Assembly (NCBI RefSeq): GCF_022539505.1
Contig: NC_061508.1
Span: 269,272,736 to 269,336,735, forward strand
From: Lolium rigidum
Taxonomy: Eukaryota; Streptophyta; Magnoliopsida; Poales; Poaceae
Direction of reading: 5' to 3'
DNA: 64,000 nt
Shown here: positions 11,553 through 22,898 of the stretch, piece after piece
How positions within the stretch are numbered: the first letter of the stretch is position 1
Layout: each line of letters begins with the position of its first letter
Translations under genes and position numbers: made by a program
The notes under the pieces: generated by a model
Database searches by the model: none
What the model saw: the letters and a program-made list of their open reading frames with translations, nothing else
Told to the model about the DNA's origin: nothing

Positions 11553-13237
11553 TGATAACCCACAAGTATAGGGGATCGCGTGTAGCCTTTTCGATAAGTA
11601 AGAGTGTCGAACCCAACGAGGAGCTAAATGTAGGACAAACATTCTCTCAAGTTCTATCAACCACTAATACAACTCTACGCACACTAAGCGTTTGCAATAT
11701 CTAGGAAATAAAACTAGAGCGATAACGGGTATGAGAGGTGACTTTGCAGAACAATAAAATACACGGAATAAATGTTAGTGCTGCAGCAATAAAACAAACT
11801 AAACTAACAGTACCATGAGTGTGGAAAGGCGGTGGTAATAGTGGTGGCTTTGTCCAAGATCAATTAGTGAAGATCTTGGGATCAATGTCTTCGATGCAGC
11901 TTTCTATGTAGGAGAGGCTAAATATACATGCTTTTCCTCCGGGATTACAAGTACTATATGATTGGCTTGCTAGCAAACATCCGTAAATACTAGCATGCAT
12001 TAATGTTTCCCCAACCATAGCCTTAAGTAATGGTCCTCTTACTCCCATACATGCAACTATCTGGTTCGCGTCCTTAGGTTTCTGTCACTCCGGCAGAACT
12101 TCCCCCTTCTAGTATACAAGTACTACCAACCCTATGGTGTTTGATCCATGCGCGCACAAATATAATGGGCACCAAGGACGGTAACATATCAACATACAAC
12201 TCTAATGAACCAAAGAGAAACAACCAATCAATCAAAGAACAAATAAACTATGGCAACATGACATAGATCATAGGATTATAACTTATAGCATCAAACACCA
12301 TGTTTACATAGGGCGGTACAGAGGTTTGTGAGAGGATGGACCACTGAATACAATGAGTAGTTGGTGATGGAGATGGCGGTGAAGACGTTGGAGGGCTCAG
12401 CGAGGAGCGCCGGGAGGCGGAGGCGTGGGCGGCGGCGGCGGCGCGGGGACTCCTTCCCCGCCGCCAGCATCATGGGGGAGCGCCGCCCTTAGCCTTCTTC
12501 TTCCTTGAGTTGGTGCTGGTGTAGATGAGTAGTTTCCTCCTCTGGCTGCTGCCAAGGAGGAGGATTTTCGTGACAATTCTTGGGGGCCTCCAAAAATAGG
12601 GTTTCCCATCAATATATAGTGTTGGAGATGCAATCTAGGCCATGGGATGGATGCCCCTTTGATCCAAGGGCTCTTGGGCACCTCTAGAACCTTCCTAGGA
12701 CTCCCCCTCGTGCTTCATGAGCCTCACAACTCGTGGCTGGGCCGAAATATCCATGTATGGAAAGAGTTTGTGTCAAATACATCACCAACTTTCGGAGTCC
12801 CGAGACTGCACGAACCTCCGCAGTAATTCTGCTCTGCCGGATGCATCCGTTGTCCGTTCTGGACGAATAAGATGTCCAAATTATTCGGTTTGAAATTCTC
12901 TACAACTTTGTAGTTTACCACGAATGATATAAATACTACTGTTGCTTTAGCTTTACTCACGTCAGCAGCATATTTTTATGCGGACTTTTCCATTGGACGT
13001 CGTTTTGATGGAGTTTCGAAGCGATCTTTGAAAAGTGTTCAGCAGGGACAGATTCCGGGAAATTCCAGATTTCACCATAATGAGCTATTTCCTTCCATAT
13101 TTGTCTATTTCCTGCACAACAAAGTTGAAACCAAGAACTTGTGCAACTATTAATAGGTTAGTCCCTTAAAACATATAGTAATTGGTGTAAAACAAGCATG
13201 GAACATCAAAAATTATAGATACGTTTGCGACGTATCA
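11553..13237 (-). repeat. Left (3') LTR of element 1
   Basis: The 1685-bp repeat begins TGATAACCCACAAGTATAGG and ends GCGACGTATCA in plus orientation. It matches 16991-18626 over its length. Near 12910-12985 it carries a stretch of roughly 70 bp that is absent from the right LTR. Open frames at 11441, 12291 and 12397 fall wholly inside this repeat and recur in the other copy. Confidence 0.9.
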
Positions 13238-16200
13238 ACATCCTCAAGCTTAACTCCTGCTCGTCCTCGAGTAGGTAAGTGATAAAAAGAATAATTTTTG
13301 AGGTGACATGCACCTTCAAAGTTCAAAGGATGACTAGATACAAATAATTTAAGAACAAGTAATAACACATTCATGATTCAATCAATAATAATTTTAGGAC
13401 CATGCACATAGAACTAAGAACGACAACTATGCTCTCATAAGACGGTGCATATAACTTAGAAGATGAAGACTCAACATAAAAGTAAAAGAATGACCCTTCG
13501 CAGAGGGAAGCAGAGATTAAACATGTGCTAGAGCTTTTTATTTTGAAAACATAGAGATATAGAATTTTAATAGAAACAGTTGTGTCAACGGTAGCAATAA
13601 GTAATATAGGTTATGTATAAAACTTCCTATAAGTTGCAAGCCTCATGCATCGAATACTAATAGTGCCCACACCTTGTCCTAATTAGCTCGGATTTCCATG
13701 GATTATTATCGCATTACATATGTTTCAACCAAGTTTCACAAAGGGGTACCTCCATGCCACCTGTACAAAGGTCTAAGGAGAAAGTTCATATTGGATTTCT
13801 CGCTTTTGATTATTCTCAACTTAGACATCCATACCGGGATAACACGAACAACAGACAAATGGACTCCTCTTTAAGCTTAAAGCTTTTGGCAACATAAATT
13901 TCTCATAAGAGATTTTTGAGGTTTTAATGTCCATGCTGAAACTTCCACCATGTAAACATGGCTTTGGTTAGCGGCTCAATGTTCTCCTCTAACAATATGC
14001 ATACTCTAACCTTTTATTATGGTTATCTCCTTTACTTCAGACAAGACGGACATGCATAGTAACTCACATGATATTTATCAAAAATATGATGATGGTGTCC
14101 CCATGTTAGCATGGTTGCCACACAACAAGCAACTTATAAGAACTAAAATACATAAGTGACATATTCCTCACCACATTTTTTAGGCTACTTTCCCATGACC
14201 TATGTATTGCAAAAACAAGGAATTATTTTGAAGGTTTTAAAGGTAGCACATGTAAATTCACTTGGAGTGGCGGTGAAATACCACATATAGGTAGGTATGG
14301 TGGACACTTTTGGCATATTTTGGTTTTTGGTGGTTGGATGCACGAGTAGAGATCATACTCAGTACTGTAATGAAGGCTAGCAAAAGAAAGATAGCGACCA
14401 ACTAAGAGAGCAATAATGGTCATAATCATGCATATCGACAAAACTTATTAATTAAAGCATATGGTGATATTAAAAGTCTAAACTAAATGATCAATTCAAC
14501 CCAATTGAAACATCAGAGGAGATCTTCCATTTGCATCACTATTAATATGAAACCTTTTTACTCGTATCCAACACCAATCAACTTATTTGAAACAACACTC
14601 ATTTATAATATTCATTAAAGATCAGAGAGTTAATCATATATAACTGAAGCATACTAACAAGTTCTGAACAAAATAGGAGTGAAAAACCAGAGCTAAACGC
14701 AGTACTAGCAAAAATAAAACGCTCGTTGAACAATAAGAGTGAAAACTAGAGCGTTCATACAATTAAAACGGAGCGTGTCTCTCTCCCAAACAAACATGGT
14801 ACGATGGTGACCACTTTATTGAAAATAAAGTACACAACGGAAATTAAAGACGCTCCAAGAATAACACATAGTATATGAAGCAATAAAAATATAGTGAACA
14901 GAAACAAGACCTGATATTTTTATTGATGAAGAAGGGGATGCCTTGGGCATCCCCAAGCTTTGATGCTTGTACTTCTTGAATATATCTTGGGGTGACATGG
15001 GCATCCCCAAGCTTGAGCTTTTGTCCATTCTTCATCTCATCTCATCATTCTTCTATCCTACACTTGAAAACTTCCTTCATACAAAACTCATCACAAATCT
15101 CATTAGCAGCGTTAGTGCAATGATAATATTAATCAAATCTACAAAGTTCAGTATGACATCTGAAAAGCATTTTAATAAGCATTAGCTACTGTAGCACAAC
15201 TTCAATAAGGTTCTTTGATCAAAGGAATTCAAAAAGGTGGGCAAAAAGATGCAAATGCAAAACAGTGCAAGAATCTGTCAAAACAGAACAGTTCGTAAAA
15301 ATTGATTTTTAAAAAATAGTTACGGTGCGTAACTTGAAAAACTCTGAACTAATGAAAGTTAGATAAATACCTGGGGAAGATGCTCGTAAATTGGCAGCTC
15401 GAACTTACGTTCTGGTGATTTTTGGCGATTTTTCTCGTGACGAACCAGAAACAGTAAACAAGATTGCAAATCCCCCAAATACCACTTTCTTACCATTAGA
15501 GGCAATTCTTGGCACAAAAACAAAACAAACATGATAAGGAGAGGTCATTACAGTAGTAATGACTTCCAAGACTCAACAAAGCAGTAAATAACAGAAATAT
15601 AAACATATTGGGTTGTCTCCCATAAAGCTCTTTCTTTATAGCCATTTAAGATGGGCATGATTATTTGATGGAGCTCTCAAACCCCCTTTTTTTTATTTTT
15701 TTCCAATTATAAGTGAAACTGAAAAATAAATAAGAACCAAATAAAGAACCTAATAAAACTAAATAGGATAAAACCAAAGATAATAAAAGCAACTATATAC
15801 AATGCTTACATGTGGATGGGTAATATTGAGTTTGAAGGAGATAACCTCTTGTTGGTTGATGAATAGGGGGATGCCTAAGGCATCCCCAAGATTAGATATT
15901 TGCATCTTTTTGAATATTCTCTTGGGATCCATCTACACATCCCCAAGCTTGAGCTCTTGCATCCTCTTGCTCATCTCATATCACCATATTGATTGGAACT
16001 TAAAACTCGCATCCACATAAAGCTTCACAAAACTCATTAGTAGGTTAGTACTCATTAAATAAAATCCACAAGTGTTCAAGTATACCTAATTTCTATAAAA
16101 TCTATCAAATATTTAGCCACTGTAATACTGAGTTTTCTTATTATTTCAATCGTACGTCGAAAACGAAGGAAACTTTTGAATCCTAAGTACAATATTTAAA

Positions 16201-16990
16201 GAAAGAGAATAGAAATCTGTCAAAACTGAACACTCTGTAAAGATGTCACTCAATGAGATAGTTACGTAGCTCAAATCGAAAAACTCATGATTAATGAAAG
16301 ACACATCATAACCTCAGGTCTATGCACAAAAAAAATTCAGATCAAAATTCCCTACTGAGATTTTTCACGAATTTTTGCAGCACAGCACAGGAAATCTGTC
16401 TCAATAGAATCAGTCCGTAAAGATTGAATTATTAGATCTGTCTACATACCTCAAATCAGAAAAGTCAGAACTAACGAAAGTTAGATAGCAAGCACTACTA
16501 TGCACTCAAGAAATTTCAGATCAAGATCACGTTCTGGTGAATTTTAAAATTTTCTACAGTGGAACACAGGAAATCTGTTTTCTAGGCAGCATAGTGACAA
16601 ACTTGCATAACAAACTAGGGGTTATCTATACATTCTATTTACAGCGGGATATGTACACTATATACACCATATACACTATTGACAAGTTTTTAATGAAAAG
16701 CTTTCATGGAAAGAATTGTTTTGGTTTCGCAGGCATGAACATAAGTGTTCAAGGTCGACCCCCTCTTACCATTACTCATCTTTTCAATCACTTTTCTTTT
16801 CTGAAAACATTTTTTTATTTTTTATATAAGAAGTACAACTAATTTTTTTGTAATTCGCATTCCCTATCCATACAAGAGATAGAGAACAACTAGGTATAGG
16901 AAGTAAAACTACTTAGAGATAAAGCAAACAAGTGCACACAAAAATATTCACCTACGCTATGGCTCCTAGCAACGGCGCCAGAAAAGGTCT
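13238..16990 (-). other. Non-coding interior of element 1
   Basis: There is no reading frame with a recognisable domain over 3.75 kb. The stretch shares blocks with the interior of the element at 27301-34249, such as GACATCCATACCGGGA and the hairpin GGGGATGCCTTGGGCATCCCC-like module. The hairpin module occurs near 14935-15015 and again, degenerate, near 15868-15955. A block beginning AATCTGTC recurs near 15272, 16206, 16390 and 16568. The purine-rich end on the minus strand (AAGCTTGAGGATGT, next to 13237) is the probable polypurine tract. The primer site is at 16969-16980. Confidence 0.7.
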
Positions 16991-18626
16991 TGATAACCCA
17001 CAATTATAGGGGATCGCGTGTAGCCTTTTCAATAAGTAAGAGTGTCGAACCCAACGAGGAGCTAAAGGTAGGACAAACATTCTCTCAAGTTCTATCAATC
17101 ACTGATACAACTCTACGCACACTAAGCGTTTGCAATATCTAGGAAATAAAACTAGAGCGATAACGGGTATGAGAGGTGACTTTGCAGAACAATAAAATAC
17201 ACGGAATAAATGTTAGTGCTGCAGCAATAAAACAAACTAAACTAACAGAACCATGAGTGTGGAAAGGCGGTGGTAATAGTGGTGGCTTTGTCCAAGATCA
17301 ATTAGTGAAGATCTTGGGTTCAATGTCTTCGATGCAGCTTTCTATGTAGGAGAGGCTAAATATATATGCTCTCCCTCCGGGATTACAAGTACTATATGAT
17401 TAGCTTGCTAGAAAACATCCGTAAATACTAGCAAGCATTAAGGTTTCCCCAACCATAGCCTTAAGGAAATGGTCCTCTTACTCCCATACATGCAACTATC
17501 TGGTTCGCGTCCTTAGATTTATGTCACTCCGGCAGAACTTCCCCCTTCTAGTATACAAGTACTACCAACCCTATGGTGCTTGATCCATGCGCACACAAAT
17601 ATAATGGGCACCAAGGACGGTAACATATCAACATACAACTCTAATGAACCAAAGAGAAACAACCAATCAATCAAAGAACAAATAAACTATGGCAACATGA
17701 CATAGATCATAGGATTATAACTTATAGCATCAAACACCATGTTTACATAGGGCGGTACAGAGGATTGTGAGAGGATGGACCACTGAATACAATGAGGATT
17801 TGGTGATGGAGATGGCGGTGAAGACGTTGGAGGGCTCAGCGAGGAGCGCCGGGAGGCGGAGGCGTGGGCGGCGGCGGCGGCGGCGCGGGGGACTCCTTCC
17901 CCGCCGCCGGCATCATGGGGGAGCGCTGCCCCTTAACCTTCTTCTTCCTTGAGTTGGTGCTGGTGTAGATGAGTGTTTCCCCCTCCTTGGCTGCTGCCAA
18001 GGAGGAGGATTTTCGTGACAATTCTTGGGGGCCTCCAAAAATAGGGTTTCCCATCAATATATAGTGTTGGAGATGCAATCTAGGCCATGTGATGGATGCC
18101 CCTTTGATCCAAGGGATCTTGGGTACCTCTAGAACCTTCCTAGGACTCCCCTCTATGCTTCATGAGCCTCACAACTCGTGGCTGGGCCGAAATATCCAGG
18201 TATGGAAAGAGTTTGTGTCAAATACGTCACCAACTTTCGGAGTCCCGAGACTGCACGAACCTCCGCAGTAATTCTGCGCTGCCGGATGCATCCGTTGTCC
18301 GTTCTGGATGTATAAGATGTCCAAATTGTTCGATTTGAAATTCTCTACAACTTTGTAGTTAACTACTTTTCCATTGGACGTTGTTTTGATGGAGTTTCAA
18401 AGCGATCTTTGAAAAGTGTTCAGCAGGGACAGATTCCGGGAAATTCCAGATTTCACCATAATGAGCTATTTCCTTCCATATTTGCCTATTTCCCGCACAA
18501 CAAAGTTGAAACCAAGAACTTGTGCACTTTTACAACTATTAATAGGTTAGTCCCTTAAAATATATAGTAATTGGTGTAAAACAAGCATGGAACATCAAAA
18601 ATTATAGATACGTTTGCGACGTATCA
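16991..18626 (-). repeat. Right (5') LTR of element 1
   Basis: The 1636-bp repeat begins TGATAACCCACAATTATAGG and ends GCGACGTATCA, directly followed by the target duplication AGGGC. It pairs with the LTR at 11553-13237. Confidence 0.9.
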
Positions 18627-18852
18627 AGGGCCACCGCCCCTCCATCCTCGTCCGACCGCCGCCGCCCCGGGAGGCGGAAGGGCCGCCACCGCGTGAGAGA
18701 CTCCTTGGCCGCCGTTCCCGATGCATCACGAGGGAAGGCCCCCGCCGCCGCCACGCCCCGAGATCTTTGCCCCGGCAGCGCTGCCGGCGGCGGCGGGAGG
18801 GTTGGGAGGCGGGGTGCGGTAGGCTAGGGTTGGGGTTCGAAAATATACACTT

Positions 18853-21100
18853 ATACGTATGCATGTACATTTATACATATGCCTATATGTAAAACAAATA
18901 GTCGGAGGTGGGATGCAACTGTAATATGTTAGTTGCGCTTGGGCCGAGACTGTGATTTCTCCGGTTCCACGTGAATTGCTACTGAAAAAATTCCAGTTAC
19001 ATGTGTGTCATAACTTAAAAAATTAAGTTACACATGAGTTCGTCACTAAATTTATTCCAGTTACATATGAGTTGCAACTGACATAAGGGCCAATAAAAAA
19101 AAATTGTGTTAATCTTTTGGCACAATGTTTTTTTGCATGTTTATTTTGTTTGAAGTGGTAAGCCTATCTGGTTGAGATGTTTGTTGAACAAAATTGTGAC
19201 CCAACAAAATCCTTGTGGCTTAGTGATCATGTCCTTCAAAATACTATTGTCTTTTTGATGAAAGCATTATCTTGGCAATTCCTCTCATTTCAAGTGATTT
19301 TACTTTTCTAAAACAATAAACCAGGGTTTATTTTGACTCAAAAGGTTTTCCAAACTAAGTATTATAAAAACTTTAGGGATTTATAAGTTGGTACGATCCC
19401 ACTACTTTGAATTTTTATTTTATAAATGTTTTACAAAAATATTTCAAACACTTTTGAAAAAATTATAAAATTAAGGAGATGCTCATGTCTCCACTATTTT
19501 CTGAGAAATCTTGCAAAAGCTTTGCTCCTTTATTTAAGACCCTTTCAAAACCTTATCTGGGCATGATCATGATTTGGCACTTATTCTACACTGCATCTTG
19601 AAATGCTTACATCTTATTTGTACTAACTTTGCTTGACTAGGTTTGATCAGTTGCTTATGTCGGTCTCTTTTTGACCCTGACTGACTTGCTTGTGTGTATC
19701 TACGATCTACAATAGGGAATATGTCCCAACCTATCCCGAAAACATGATCTAATATTTGTGTATGGGTGATTACCTCAATACCAAAATCTATCTTAAAAGC
19801 TTTCCTCTATCCACCATCTATAGCTTGGATCTCTACCACCATCTTGCCAAGATCAATGTAAAAGATTAGTATCCCTTTTCTAAAATATTTCTAATTCCTT
19901 ATCATTGTTGACTTTGGTTGACTAGTAGCATGCATGTTATCCTGTGAATGCATGTGAGAGTATGAATGATCTTCTCTTTGAAATTTGTATTGGGTAAGCC
20001 CAGTAGATCAAGTCTCATAAAATAAATTCACTGCCCTGTGGCAACCATTCAAACTTTCAAAATTTGGGTCTCCCTCCAAATGACGCACACCCTAGTTATT
20101 TTCTTCTCTATTTTAACCACAAAAATATTTCTAGTTTTATCAAACTTCCTCCATTTAAAAAAATCCTCAAAATATGTTCTCAAATAAAATAGGAAATGTG
20201 AGTGGTATTTTATATCATCTCATTTTTATCCAAAAAAAATTTCTATAAATTTTTTTTCTTTATTTTTTTTCTTTTTAACAAAATTCATGTTTATGGTACT
20301 TTCAGTTTTTCCATCTTCTGTTTATTTTAAATTTGAGAAAGATCTACCTTGCTTAGTTAAGAAAGTAGAACATTTTGAGCACTAAATACTATCTTGCTAC
20401 TCCTCAGAATTTTCTAAATATTTTTCAAATGAATTTATTTCAAAATGTCCATATGCATATGAAGTGATTCAAACAACTTCCAAATGACATCAAATTCAAC
20501 CGATGCCCATCGCATCCATTAATATGTAAGTCCACCTCTTCGTCACCAAATATTTTTGCAACATGACCACGTCATCACTACCTCTTTGATCCTTTATCTA
20601 ATGTGAGTACCCCACTTTATAAACCAACCAAATTCTTGAACCAACTCATGCATTAGCTATTACCTAAACCATCTTCTTCTCCAATCTTTTTTTATTTAAT
20701 CACCATCTAACCATTGCCCTGATCTCTCCATCTCATGCACTTGACCATGGTCGACTTGCATTGTCAAAATGCATTAGCCCCTTGCTGGCTGTGAAATACG
20801 CCACTTTTTCTTACGTTTAAACCTTTAGGTATGTCAAGGAATTGACTAAGTTTCTCTCTCAAAGTGCTACTAATGACTAATTATTGCAAAGATGTGCAAT
20901 CTCTTCTATCTTTGAATGGTGTGCAGTAAATAAAGTCATAATGGCAAATGAACCTGCAATTACTGAAGAAAATCTCGTCACAATTGCAGAAAAGTTGACC
21001 AGACGTCGAAAGTCGGTTCCAGGGAGTTTAGCGGACATTGGTACGGGCAAGCCTCGCCCGTACGCCCGTACAGGGTGCCGCAGCCTTCCCGAGATCAAAC
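18853..21100. other. AT-rich intergenic sequence without a recognised gene
   Basis: No coding region is supported. A short element-like patch repeats TTCCAGTTACAT near 18991 and 19057. Long homopolymer-rich AT sequence fills 19080-20880. Close to the right end lies a GC-rich piece with the inverted motif GTACGGGCAAGCCTCGCCCGTAC (21040-21062), which would form a hairpin. The sequence continues past the SIRE element at 40091, so both sides were once contiguous. Confidence 0.5.
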
Positions 21101-21105
21101 CCTAT

Positions 21106-22354
21106 TGAAAGGATCGTATGCCGCACCTAGAGGGGGGGGTGAATAGGTGCTAACCAATTTTTAGTTCTTTTTCAATTTAGGCTTGACACAAAGGTAAATT
21201 CTCTAGATATGCAACTAAGTGAATTTACCTATATGACAAGGCAAACAACTAAGCAAGATATAGCTAAGCAATACAAGAGATAGAATAGGATAGAGGTAAC
21301 CGAGAGTGGAGCACGCGATGACACGGAGATGATTCCCGTAGTTCCCTTCCTTTGCAAGAAGGTACGTCTACGTTTGGAGGAGTGTGGTTGCTACGAAAGC
21401 CGAACCAACAGCCACGAAGGCTTCACTCAGATCTCCGGTGAGCAACGCCACGAAGGCCTAGCCCACTTCCACTAAGGGATTTCCTCGAGGCGTAAACCGG
21501 GCCTTTACAAGGTTCTTGGGGCACACATCCACAACTGAATTGGAGGCTCCCAAATCTATAACAATACAACAATCAACAACAACACATCAACACAAATCAA
21601 CTAGGGAACCAAATAGGAACACTAGCATGAGATCCCTCAAACAAGAGAGGGGGAAATGAAAAACGCTTCGGTGAGGATGTAGATCGGTGTCTTCTCCTTC
21701 GAATCTCCAAAGATCAAGAGCTTTGGTTGGGGGAGGAAGGAGATCTTGCAAATCTTGTGTTTCTTGAGGTGGCTCTAATGGAGGTGGCTTGGCAGATTTC
21801 TTGTGCAATGATTGAGCAAGCATCCAAGGTAGAAGAAGGGGGGGTATTTATACCCCCCCAGAAAATGAGCCGTTGCAGCTTCCGGGGGGCCGAATATTCC
21901 GGCCTAAGTAAGGGCCGGATAATCCGCCCCCCGGATAATCCGGCCTCAGGGACAAAACTATGACAAAATCCGGCCAAATGTCCGGCCCATGCCAGACTTG
22001 TTTTTCTTCAGGTCCTTAGCCAAAATCGAGGGGGCCGGATATTTCCAAAATATCCGGCCCGGATATTCCGGCCCTGGGACAAAACCGGGACAATATCCGG
22101 GCAAATGTCCGGCCCCTATACTGACTTGCTTTTCCTCAAAGACTTAGCCAAAAACTGGGGGCCGGATATTTCCACAATATCCGCCCGGATTATCCGGTCT
22201 GATGAACTTTTGCTGCTTTCTTTTGACAGAACTGACCACATCCAACACACATGAAAATGTATCTATGTAATCCCTGTACCACTTAAACAAACATTAGTGT
22301 ATCACATACATTGACATCAAACACACAAAACATAATGTGAGAGATGTTCTTTCA
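21106..22354 (-). repeat. 3' LTR of the SIRE-type element
   Basis: The 1249-bp repeat has terminal TGAAAG/CTTTCA. Near 21890-22200 it holds a cluster of palindromic CCGGAT(A/T)(A/T)TCCGG units. It differs from the 5' LTR by about 12 substitutions and five length changes, four of them in G or C runs. Confidence 0.95.
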
Positions 22355-22369
22355 ATCTCCCCCTTTTTG
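22355..22369 (-). promoter_or_regulatory. Polypurine tract next to the 3' LTR
   Basis: The minus strand reads CCAAAAAGGGGGAGAT directly before TGAAAG, the expected plus-strand DNA primer. Further copies of AGGGGGAG occur on the same strand at about 22443-22450, 22835-22847 and 25548-25556. Such repeats are usual near the 3' end of SIRE-group elements. Confidence 0.8.
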
Positions 22370-22898
22370 GTGTTTGATGACAATATACGGATTTGCAAGA
22401 GAATCACTATAGAGACAAGCATGATGGCAAAACATAGAGGCACTCCCCCTACATGTGTGCATATAAGTAATTTGCATTTGAATACAAATACACAACACAT
22501 AGGAGTGAGGTGCCTCAACACAAGGGGTATCCAACATGAGCTCTAACAATAGACATTGACAAATATGAAGTTGAGATAGGATGCAAGAAATCATACCCAT
22601 GTGTAGATATATAATACGGAGATATAGCATCACACATAATATAATAGCCTTGATCTCAACAAATAGAAATCCGAAAACCATAACAATGTCTCACACCACA
22701 TAGCACATAGTTTTGAACGGAACACAAACAAACCAAATAGTTCAAATAAGAGGGAACACAAGCAATAGAAGAATGATAAACGCATATGCTTGTGCCCAAA
22801 CCATGCAAATCCCCGAAAGTCCTAATAGAACACTTCTCCCCCTTTGGCATCGAGACGCCAAAAAGGGGACAAGCGCGATGCTACACGTCCCATGGGGA

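Larger units (their letters stand above)
11553..18626 (-). mobile_element. Non-autonomous LTR retrotransposon, tRNA-Asp-type primer site (element 1)
   Basis: Two LTRs (11553-13237 and 16991-18626) flank 3.75 kb with no gag or pol. The 5-bp duplication AGGGC is present at 11548-11552 and 18627-18631. Orientation is minus: just inside the right LTR, after a 10-nt spacer, lies GCAACGGCGCCA (16969-16980). This is the 3' end of plant tRNA-Asp, so the minus strand carries the primer site TGGCGCCGTTGC. The minus-strand LTR starts TGATACGTCGCAAACGTATC. Athila-group gypsy elements use tRNA-Asp primers, so a gypsy relation is likely but inferred. The LTRs differ by tens of substitutions and several indels, so the copy is not young. 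Confidence 0.88.
10401..18838 (-). mobile_element. Non-autonomous LINE-type retroposon, split by an LTR element
   Basis: Read on the minus strand, the 3' end is at 10401 with the tail CCCTTTATCGAAAAAA. The sequence before it resembles the 3' ends of grass LINEs (TGTGTGCATCTGTAATG, GCAGAGGCTGAGTG). The 14-bp sequence GAAAATATACACTT flanks it at 10387-10400 and 18839-18852, which fixes the 5' end at 18838 once the nested LTR element is removed. The element proper is then about 1.35 kb (10401-11552 plus 18632-18838). Its 5' two thirds are GC-rich, without endonuclease, RT or CCHC domains. It was therefore presumably mobilised by an autonomous LINE acting in trans. The name of the family is not known to me. 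Confidence 0.72.

Noticed and set aside
11019..11704. GC-rich plus and minus frames near the left LTR of the first LTR element
   Set aside because: They belong to the retroposon body or cross its border with the LTR; no domain or conserved start is visible.
20884..21108. Short plus-strand frame of 74 codons with an ATG-containing context
   Set aside because: It ends in the duplication flanking the SIRE element, shows no domain, and no upstream or downstream exon could be supported.
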